From assembly GCF_004519305.1 (NCBI RefSeq), contig NZ_SOZA01000020.1, positions 1 through 64,000 of the forward strand: a DNA stretch of 64,000 nt, read 5' to 3'. Each line of letters opens with the position of its first letter. Position 1 is the first letter of the stretch. The notes under the pieces are model-generated. The model was given only the letters and a program-made list of their open reading frames with translations, was not told the origin of the DNA and did not search any database. The translations under genes were made by a program, and so were the position numbers. Below are positions 58,188 to 64,000 of this stretch, in pieces. Origin of the DNA: Pseudomonas sp. RIT623 (GTDB lineage Bacteria > Pseudomonadota > Gammaproteobacteria > Pseudomonadales > Pseudomonadaceae).

Positions 58188-59074
58188 GGGGCTATCTCTT
58201 GGGTATCAGTGGGGAGGGCAAAAAATGTGTAGGAAATCCGGCCTTGGATTGTAAGAGTTTTCGCTGCTTGCGCAGGTTTTTTTGTGTTTTTTCTCTCACG
58301 CGCTGTCTGCCGCCCGAATTCCTTGCCGGCGTTCGCTATTTGCTTTGAGTGAGGCGAAGTGTGCCGTCAGCAAACCGATCTTCCAGTGCCTGTCGGCGGG
58401 CGTAGCTCAGTTGGCCGCGATGATGATCATGCCCACCGGCCAGCGTCCTTTTCTTCACACCGTTCGATTGTTGCAGATAGAGCAGCAGCGCTTCCCAGTG
58501 GGGCTGACGGTCCCCTACAGCTGCCATTTTGCTGAGCGGATGAGGTAGGCGTTCACCTGACGTTGCAACTAAGCCCCTTCATCTGCAACTGTTCGACCAG
58601 CCGTACGAGGTCGGAAAGCTCCAATTGTGGAGCGGCGATAGCGGAGACGCTGGCAACAACCTGCGCCGTATCTGGTTTGGCACGTTACGAATGCGTAGTG
58701 ACTCTGGCGGCGACACACGGTAGTTCCGTCGATGACCGATATTGCGCTTGGTAGCGGGTACAGACGGACGGTTGTTGGCCGTGAAGTCCCCGTTTTCGCG
58801 GGACTGGAATTTGGTGGGTTTTTTGACATACCTCATAGGGTATCTAAAAATTAATAAGCTAGTTATGGCTTTCGATGGAATCGAGCCAGGGAATTTGACG
58901 GTTGCCACCGCTTTTGCAAAAAAAGTTCGCACAGGATGACTATCTGAATAAATCACTCGCCAGTAGAGCATGAAACGATATGCTCGGAATTGCTGCGAGC
59001 CTAAGGATCATTGACGATTATTCATTACCAATGGAGGAGCTCGCTTTGCGGAAGCCCCCCCATAGTGATCCGCT
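58188..59074. other. Mosaic gap between the pyrophosphohydrolase and the RT system
   Basis: About 890 bp without a supported gene. Fragments of 60-130 codons in several frames (for example LQLFDQPYEVGKLQLW and LLLYLQQSNGVKKRTLAGG) look like remnants of mobile-element proteins but are not assignable. The left side holds the promoter of the pyrophosphohydrolase operon; the right side ends at the terminator of the candidate RNA. Confidence 0.4.
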
Positions 59075-59121
59075 AAAAAAGCGCAACACATAAAAATGCA
59101 GGTGTAGGAGCTGTGCTGCGC
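59075..59121 (-). terminator. Intrinsic terminator ending the candidate ncRNA
   Basis: On the minus strand GCGCAGCACA (59121-59112) pairs with TGTGTTGCGC (59090-59081) over 10 bp with one G/U wobble and a 21-base loop, then six T (59080-59075). The strength and position suggest it ends a transcript coming from the drt3 side. Confidence 0.75.
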
Positions 59122-59235
59122 TGACTGTAGTGTGTGGGCACCGAAGTGGGTATTGCAGTAACCGCCTGCAATACGTTCTTGGCTTTCAAAAAGCGAGGCC
59201 AGTGAAGCCAGCGAGCACAACTAGAACGATGATGC
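59075..59235 (-). ncRNA. Candidate DRT3 non-coding RNA
   Basis: Same strand as, and directly downstream of, the RT operon. In order of transcription: a TGGCTT...AAGCCA stem (59180-59210), a perfect 9-bp hairpin GTATTGCAG/CTGCAATAC (59150-59174), a CAC(UUCG)GTG tetraloop hairpin (59139-59148), an unpaired CCCACACACTACAG segment with ACACAC (complement of 59130-59135) and a 10-bp terminator stem. A TATACT -10-like box overlaps the drt3b stop (59242-59247). DRT3 systems are known to include an ncRNA; the ACACAC segment would be a plausible dinucleotide template. The 5' end is not determined. Confidence 0.55.
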
Positions 59236-59239
59236 CAAA

Positions 59240-61228
59240 CTAGTATACTTTCTGCAAGGCCTTTTTTTCCAGCAGACTCATCATTGCAGCTTTATCCCAA
59301 GAACCACAAAACTTTATACACTCTAAGTCCTGAACAAGCAGAATTGCATCATACCCCAAGCTTGGTTCATTACTCCCTCCTACAGCTTGCAAAGCTAGAG
59401 ATGCAAATTTTAGCTTTTCGTCGTATGGCACATAGGGACAAGAAATCGCCTCGAAAAATATATAAGCTTTCTGGGCAGAAGATTTAATATCACTTAAATC
59501 GAGCAAATACCTACGAAGAGAGTCAATGACTTTTGCGTAAACCAGTGAAAATTTCTTACGACGACCAATATAATATAGCAATACAAATATTTCAAAATAC
59601 CCCAACTGCCGATTACCCTCGAGCTGAAGGCTTGACACAAGCTCACTTTCAGTCAGCCCATAATCTTTACCTAGGCAACTCGAGACGATCAAAATGTTTA
59701 GGATTTCAATTGACGCCGAGTCAGAATACTGTCGGGACAGTTTCGCAAATTCGCTACTTTCGAAGAACTCCAAACACCGCCTGTGAATTTGACCTTTAAT
59801 CAGCGGCGACTCATCTTTAAATTTTTTATCACAAAATCTAACTATAAACTCCGTGATCTTACACAATTGAACAGCCCCAGAGTGACTAGGGTTTACAGTA
59901 TAAAAATGAAAAACAAATTCAATTACGACCAGAAAGAAACTTGAGTAACGAGCAGCAACCGCCCCATCCAATTGCCTTTTAATATTTTTTCTGCAGAATT
60001 TCACAATAAGATTTGCAATTGCCTTTATCAAGAAGTTGCAAGCCATTGTGTAAGATGAAGGGTCATCAAAGCACAAGGACTTAATCTCATTCACAAAAGA
60101 TACAACAAGGTATTTTCTTTTTATAAGACGTTTAGGTGCAAATTTTAACTCCCCCTTTTCTTTCTCCACCAACTGTCGTTCTAGAGTCTTGAATCTAGAT
60201 TTGATCTCCATCATCGTTTGCGTTTGCTTCGTTACAAATGGTCGACCGACCTTAATCGTTTTTGAGTGGTTCAGACTGAGCTTGTATTCTTTAACCTTCT
60301 CCTCTATTACCGCAAAAACAATCCGGGCGATTTCGTCGCCTGTGGCGAACAGATATATATCATCTACATACCTACGGATATCGTAGTCCACTCCCTGCAT
60401 AACTTTCCTGACTGCCAAGGACTCTTTAACATTCCTATCGATGCGCTGGAATATCACCTCAGCAAAAATTCGACTCACTTCTGGACCTATCAATATCCCA
60501 GATGAGTCATTATAGTTAGCCGACTCCATTAACTTAGTAAAAACAGATCCAAAGGTATTTCCTACTCCGGAATTGATTTTAAAAAAGTCCTTTTCATGAA
60601 CAGACCAATTGATAGACTCCGTATAAATGCTGTCAAAACACTTATTTACATCCAAAGCCCAAAAATTTGAATACTTGCGCTCCAGCATCATGAACTCTGC
60701 AGAGTCAAAAAAGTTGTATAGCCTTCGATGGCCGCCATAAGAAAAATAAGAAGTCAGATGCTTATATAAATTCTCATTTTTTGAGTCAACCATTTTGTCG
60801 CTTTTAAATTCATTCGTAAGTTGGGAGTTATTTGGCTGATAATATTTCCCAGCAATCTTCTTCGGGGCTCTAATGCTGAAGTCACTAACACTGCAAACGT
60901 TTATTATTTTATGCTGGAACTCTTTATAGAACTCAACGACCTCAAGCTGCGAAGCCGGATGCAACAGCGAAACCTCTCGAAATGAAAAACTATCCTTCCT
61001 GATTTTGTAAGAAAAAGGGACGGTAAAATCAGTTCTTTTCTTGCCAAGCACTATCGCCAGGAAATTCCTAGTTATTCCGTGCTCAACCTCCCGCTCGCCT
61101 GAATTAACTTTCAATAAATTGTACACCCCAATATTCTCAAATATTATAGGGACCTCATAAGGGCATGTTTCCGTAAGCACAACACGATCATAATCAGTTT
61201 TCCGCACACGCCTTATGCTTTTGGTCAT
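59240..61228 (-). CDS. drt3b: Antiviral reverse transcriptase Drt3b
   Basis: 662 residues, AT-rich. RT motif A is FWALDVNKCFDSIY (Asp193), motif B is SSGILIGPEVSRIFAEV (242-258) and the catalytic motif is RRYVDDIYLF (YVDD, 287-290). A long helical C-terminal extension (about residues 330-662) is typical of the larger RT of DRT3. It follows drt3a by four bases. As recalled from published work, DRT3 couples two RTs and an ncRNA and makes repetitive DNA upon phage infection; only the gene architecture is shown here. Confidence 0.85.
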   Translation of the reverse strand: MTKSIRRVRKTDYDRVVLTETCPYEVPIIFENIGVYNLLKVNSGEREVEHGITRNFLAIVLGKKRTDFTVPFSYKIRKDSFSFREVSLLHPASQLEVVEFYKEFQHKIINVCSVSDFSIRAPKKIAGKYYQPNNSQLTNEFKSDKMVDSKNENLYKHLTSYFSYGGHRRLYNFFDSAEFMMLERKYSNFWALDVNKCFDSIYTESINWSVHEKDFFKINSGVGNTFGSVFTKLMESANYNDSSGILIGPEVSRIFAEVIFQRIDRNVKESLAVRKVMQGVDYDIRRYVDDIYLFATGDEIARIVFAVIEEKVKEYKLSLNHSKTIKVGRPFVTKQTQTMMEIKSRFKTLERQLVEKEKGELKFAPKRLIKRKYLVVSFVNEIKSLCFDDPSSYTMACNFLIKAIANLIVKFCRKNIKRQLDGAVAARYSSFFLVVIEFVFHFYTVNPSHSGAVQLCKITEFIVRFCDKKFKDESPLIKGQIHRRCLEFFESSEFAKLSRQYSDSASIEILNILIVSSCLGKDYGLTESELVSSLQLEGNRQLGYFEIFVLLYYIGRRKKFSLVYAKVIDSLRRYLLDLSDIKSSAQKAYIFFEAISCPYVPYDEKLKFASLALQAVGGSNEPSLGYDAILLVQDLECIKFCGSWDKAAMMSLLEKKALQKVY

Positions 61229-61232
61229 GTAT

Positions 61233-62516
61233 TCAGCTCCATCCCTTTCTAATCTTCTTCAACTCTTGATAACTAAAAGAATAGTAAATTTTATTGTAAA
61301 ATCCGTTATAAAAGCTGAATTTCGACAAGGCCCGTCTTCTTGTCAAGCTTAATGCTTTTACAATACGCAAATTAAGCGGGTGAGATGTCGAAAACAAAAG
61401 ACGCTTTAGCATTGCATCAAGCAAATACAAAGAGCATCTTTCACGGTCCGTTTTGAAATGATAGTTATAGTATATCCCAGTCTTTATCTTCACATTAGTG
61501 CCGGAGGAGTGTATCTCATAGTTGCCGGTAAGAGCTTTTATCCTCCTCGCAAGCAAATTATAGTCCGCTGCTGCCTTGCGAGAGTGACAATAAGTCAAGA
61601 AGGACTTAGAAATTCGCGACTTTATTTTTGCTACTTTGTGACTGGAAATATCTATTTCAATCCTTCTCTTGGGTCTAAAATCTTTGCTTTCAGAGTAGCA
61701 ATTAAAAATCTTAAACTCATACCCTAGGTAATCGATTTTTTTTGAAACCGCAACACGCGGCACAGTAGGTTCCGCGGCACCAATCACAAATCCACCACGT
61801 TTGTAGGACGACTCATCACCTTCATGCAAAGTTAGTTCATCACTCAGGAACGACCTAACATCACTGGTAATGTCTTCGTCAACAATATGATTTGTAATCA
61901 CGACGATATCGTCTACAAACCTAGCATAGAAACTTACATGGCTTAATCTTTTAACGTGCTCATCGAAGTCCGCTAAATATAGTTCAGAAAGATAGGCGCT
62001 CACATCAAGTCCGCGAGGCAAGCCTTGAACGCCCATTTCATTGAAAACCTGGAACAAGGACTCTATTAATTCCAATGTTTTGTTTGAGCAAAGAGACTTG
62101 CGTCTTATCAGAGAGAGTAATTTATCTCTGTTTATAGACTCATAAAAAGACACGATATCGTATCTATAGACCTTATAGGGTACACCGTCAGAAAGTGAGG
62201 ATATTAGTGAAGATACAATCTCACTACGCCCTAACGCCTTCACTCTCGCATTGAGCTTGAGGTTTCTTATAATCAATCTTGACGCGACTGCGGCACACAC
62301 ACTGTTGTATGTGTAAACGGCCTTATTATTCAGCGTGAAGTCATTAAGCGCGCCTTTAAACACAGAGTTACTGTCAATTTTAGCTAAAATTTCTCTTGCC
62401 GTAGCTTCATACTCCGCCTTATGATCAGCAGCTTTAGTTTGGTGGTGTCGAGCTATAAATCCCACTAAATTTCTTACTGTGTAAGGTGACTCAATCACAG
62501 CGTCACTCCTTAACAT
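61233..62516 (-). CDS. drt3a: Antiviral reverse transcriptase Drt3a
   Basis: 427 residues from MLRSDAVIESPYTVRNL. A TTG start eight codons earlier is less likely because it would overlap the SLATT start. RT motifs: motif A YRYDIVSFYESI (Asp120), GLPRGLDVSAYLSELYLADFD, FVDDIVVI (200-203) and KIDYLGYEF. A basic C-terminal half (RRIEIDISSHK...) could bind RNA. The pair drt3a/drt3b with downstream structured RNA matches the DRT type 3 layout. Confidence 0.85.
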   Translation of the reverse strand: MLRSDAVIESPYTVRNLVGFIARHHQTKAADHKAEYEATAREILAKIDSNSVFKGALNDFTLNNKAVYTYNSVCAAVASRLIIRNLKLNARVKALGRSEIVSSLISSLSDGVPYKVYRYDIVSFYESINRDKLLSLIRRKSLCSNKTLELIESLFQVFNEMGVQGLPRGLDVSAYLSELYLADFDEHVKRLSHVSFYARFVDDIVVITNHIVDEDITSDVRSFLSDELTLHEGDESSYKRGGFVIGAAEPTVPRVAVSKKIDYLGYEFKIFNCYSESKDFRPKRRIEIDISSHKVAKIKSRISKSFLTYCHSRKAAADYNLLARRIKALTGNYEIHSSGTNVKIKTGIYYNYHFKTDRERCSLYLLDAMLKRLLFSTSHPLNLRIVKALSLTRRRALSKFSFYNGFYNKIYYSFSYQELKKIRKGWS

Positions 62517-62530
62517 ATATTGAGGCAACA

Positions 62531-63109
62531 ATGACGGCAAAATATATCAACAGCAACGAAGCTAGGCAAATGATTTCAAAAACTGCTTCGTCCCGTTTCC
62601 AAGCTAGCCGAAGGTTCATGCTGCACAATTACTTGTCCCTATTTAGCGTTTCTTTCTTCTCGCTGGTTCTGATTATTACATCTATTCCCCAAGTAGCAAA
62701 TTATAAATTCCTTGTTAATCCAACCCTTTTTAACATAGGCCAGCTTTCTCTATCCATACTGTTACTTAGCCTCTCAATAGCTATCGGTCTTAGCGATTTC
62801 AGTCTTAAATCCCACCAGCACCACGCTTGTGGTATGGAGCTTAATAAACTAGTAACCCTGCTTAAAAATAAATGGGATCAACATTTAAATCCGGTAGAGT
62901 ATAACGAGTACATTGAAAAATATTATTCGATACTTGAGAAATACGAAAACCATTCAGAAATCGACTATAAAAAAGCTAACCTGACAAAGTGTATTTTTTC
63001 TAAGAACTCAGTTTTTTACTACTCGCGCTTCTCTCTATACTTCATCATGATAAGTCTAGCCATAGGTTGGGTGTTCTTTTTGGGAATGCCCGTTAGCAAC
63101 GAGGTATAG
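62531..63109 (+). CDS. SLATT-type membrane protein divergent from the RT operon
   Basis: 192 residues from MTAKYINSNEARQM, with GAGG five bases before the ATG. Membrane helices at about residues 33-53, 66-88 and 167-186; a soluble helical linker (EYNEYIEKYYSILEKYENH) lies between the second and the last. The two-helix hairpin followed by an amphipathic segment resembles SLATT domains, predicted pore-forming effectors that accompany nucleotide-signalling and RT defence genes. Start codon lies 14 bp from that of drt3a on the other strand. AT-rich like the RTs. Assignment is by layout; not certain. Confidence 0.65.
   Translation: MTAKYINSNEARQMISKTASSRFQASRRFMLHNYLSLFSVSFFSLVLIITSIPQVANYKFLVNPTLFNIGQLSLSILLLSLSIAIGLSDFSLKSHQHHACGMELNKLVTLLKNKWDQHLNPVEYNEYIEKYYSILEKYENHSEIDYKKANLTKCIFSKNSVFYYSRFSLYFIMISLAIGWVFFLGMPVSNEV
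62541..62569 (-). promoter_or_regulatory. Candidate promoter of the drt3 operon
   Basis: On the minus strand TTGCCT and TATATT are separated by exactly 17 bases. Both lie inside codons 4-13 of the divergent SLATT gene. A transcript from here would start only about 18 bases before the drt3a ATG. No other promoter-like pair was seen in the gap of 14 bp between the two start codons. Confidence 0.5.
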
Positions 63110-63252
63110 CCCCTTCGAAGATGAGTGTCCGTATCAATTTAATTCTAATCTGCAGTGCTTGGGCACGAAAATGTGACAACAGAATCACACCTGAGAGGCC
63201 GTGTGCTCAGATTTAATCGTTCTACCCTATGTGAAACTAAGATCAAGTTGGC
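63110..63252. other. Short intergenic region after the SLATT gene
   Basis: No gene is supported. A CTGAG...CTCAG inverted pair occurs near 63190-63210. The region separates the defence cassette from the integrase module and shows no recognisable attachment sequence. Confidence 0.35.
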
Positions 63253-63284
63253 AAAAGAAAAGGCGACCTTAGTGGGTTCGCCTT
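63253..63284 (-). terminator. Terminator downstream of the integrase module
   Basis: On the minus strand AAGGCGA pairs with TCGCCTT across an 11-base loop and is followed by TTTCTTTT. It lies about 130 bp after the small gene that follows the integrase and is correctly oriented to end that transcript. Confidence 0.7.
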
Positions 63285-63412
63285 AGGGGACAACTGAAGG
63301 GGTGTAGTTGAGGCCCCGCCGAAACAACGTCTATTAGAACCTTATGCTTCAATTACTGAGCGTAGCTAGGCGTCGATTGCTGTCGATCGTGAACATCAGA
63401 GTCAGACCTCAA

Positions 63413-63688
63413 TCAGAGTTTGAACACCCATGATTTTTCTAAACGACGAGTAAGCAGTCGCACTGTAAGCAAGTAGTAGTACCGTGTCGCCTCGCTGCGC
63501 TGACTCAGTCGATGATCTAAAAACCAAGCAACATGCTTTCTCTGCCAAGCCCAAGGCGTCTCACGCTGCCAGCGTTCTGCAATCGAAATTTGGATAAGCT
63601 CTGCCTGCAGCAAATGGCGTTGCCGCGTCGCGTGCGATCCGCTCAGCACGCCAGCTAAAAATAGCTCCATATCGAATGGCTTGATCAT
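63413..63688 (-). CDS. Small unknown protein overlapping the integrase
   Basis: 91 residues, MIKPFDMELFLAGVLSGSHATRQRHLLQ..., with helical, arginine-rich composition (RYYYLLTVRLLTRRLEKSW). The ATG overlaps the integrase stop (ATGA), so the two are translationally coupled. Such small companion genes often follow the DUF3435/Integrase_1-type recombinases in pseudomonad islands. It may bind DNA, for example as an excision partner, but no motif proves it. Confidence 0.6.
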   Translation of the reverse strand: MIKPFDMELFLAGVLSGSHATRQRHLLQAELIQISIAERWQRETPWAWQRKHVAWFLDHRLSQRSEATRYYYLLTVRLLTRRLEKSWVFKL

Positions 63689-64000
63689 GTCCGTCCTCCA
63701 ATGTAGGCCCCGACTACATCAAGCCTACCGTGTCCCAATTCGTAGCTGATTTGCCGTCGGGTCTCGCCGTCGAGACGCTGATCGATCTGGCAACACTCAC
63801 CGCCGTTGATGGGGGCGTGGTGCTGGGTGATTTGCTCGTATCGCTCACAGGCGTATGCCGCCCGTAGCTCATGAAAACCTTTGAGGGCGTGGCCGTGGAG
63901 GATTTCCCGCGCAGGACGGACAACTTTCTGTAGAACGCTCCGGTAGCTTTCGCTGGGTGCAATCAGGTTGTGGCTACCCGCCGGCGACACCTGCGCTGCA
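63685..64000 (-). CDS. Tyrosine recombinase, C-terminal part (runs off the window)
   Basis: The frame is open to the right edge, so the N-terminus lies beyond it. The visible part contains GFHELRAAYACERYEQITQHH, which includes the HxLR-like element of tyrosine recombinases. The C-terminal block RRQISYELGHGRLDVVGAYIGGRT carries the LGH histidine and the catalytic tyrosine. It belongs to the Integrase_1-type family typical of genomic islands. Its presence at the edge of the defence genes supports mobility. Confidence 0.8.
   Translation of the reverse strand, partial: AAQVSPAGSHNLIAPSESYRSVLQKVVRPAREILHGHALKGFHELRAAYACERYEQITQHHAPINGGECCQIDQRLDGETRRQISYELGHGRLDVVGAYIGGRT

Noticed and set aside
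58336..58527. 63-codon minus-strand frame in the mosaic gap
   Set aside because: Hints of a mobile-element protein fragment but no start signal, no complete domain; too weak to annotate as a gene.
58836..58920. tRNA-like 3' end (CTGGCTCGATTCC) as a possible integration site
   Set aside because: The T-arm pairing and the rest of a cloverleaf are absent; chance similarity.

Overview
The window is a Pseudomonas chromosome segment, most likely from the P. putida group. The evidence is the high-GC coding style, the many REP palindromes beginning GTAGGAGC, and the conserved backbone order holA-lptE-leuS, lnt-corC-ybeY-phoH, hemL-thiE-thiD, ladS-like kinase, aidB-like dehydrogenase, amn. No rRNA, tRNA, CRISPR array or intact insertion sequence was seen.

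Positions 1-24900 are core genome: translation and ribosome rescue (arfA, leuS, ybeY, rluE), replication (holA), envelope biogenesis (lptE, lnt), cofactors (hemL, thiE, thiD), a LadS-type kinase without its receiver domain, an AidB-like flavoprotein, AMP nucleosidase, an Lrp regulator, an MFS exporter and a CDF metal exporter. Positions 24900-45600 are mixed core and accessory: hrpB, a pair of paralogous unknown proteins, YciC-like, DUF2076 and NYN proteins, a tandem REP array, an Lrp/EamA divergon, rhlE, a BaiN-type flavoprotein, a histone-deacetylase-like amidohydrolase, a decayed histidine phosphatase, GNAT enzymes, tesB, a HAD phosphatase, a quinone-reductase-like enzyme, a GabP-like permease and a hydrolase.

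Positions 46120-55660 form one plus-strand operon with a candidate promoter and a clear terminator: SGNH-fold protein, 31-aa cationic mini-ORF, heme-oxygenase-like diiron enzyme, NodU-type carbamoyltransferase, 38-aa mini-ORF, Fe(II)/2-oxoglutarate dioxygenase, two ATP-grasp ligases and a LysE exporter. It looks like a small-molecule pathway in which an amino-acid-derived product is oxidised, carbamoylated, ligated and exported. The overlapping start and stop codons, and the two mini-genes coupled to enzymes, are its most unusual traits. No thiotemplate megasynthase is present.

From about 55660 to the right edge the sequence becomes mosaic and then strikingly AT-rich. This is a mobile defence island: a MazG-like pyrophosphohydrolase with a nuclease/DUF2075 helicase, a two-reverse-transcriptase operon matching DRT3 (Drt3b and Drt3a), a head-to-head SLATT-type membrane protein, and a tyrosine integrase running off the window. 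Directly after drt3b, on the same strand, is a strongly structured segment with a perfect 9-bp hairpin, a UUCG tetraloop, an exposed ACACAC stretch and an intrinsic terminator. It is the best candidate for the DRT3 non-coding RNA. The RT/ncRNA/SLATT arrangement and the mini-ORF biosynthetic operon are the two systems most worth following up.
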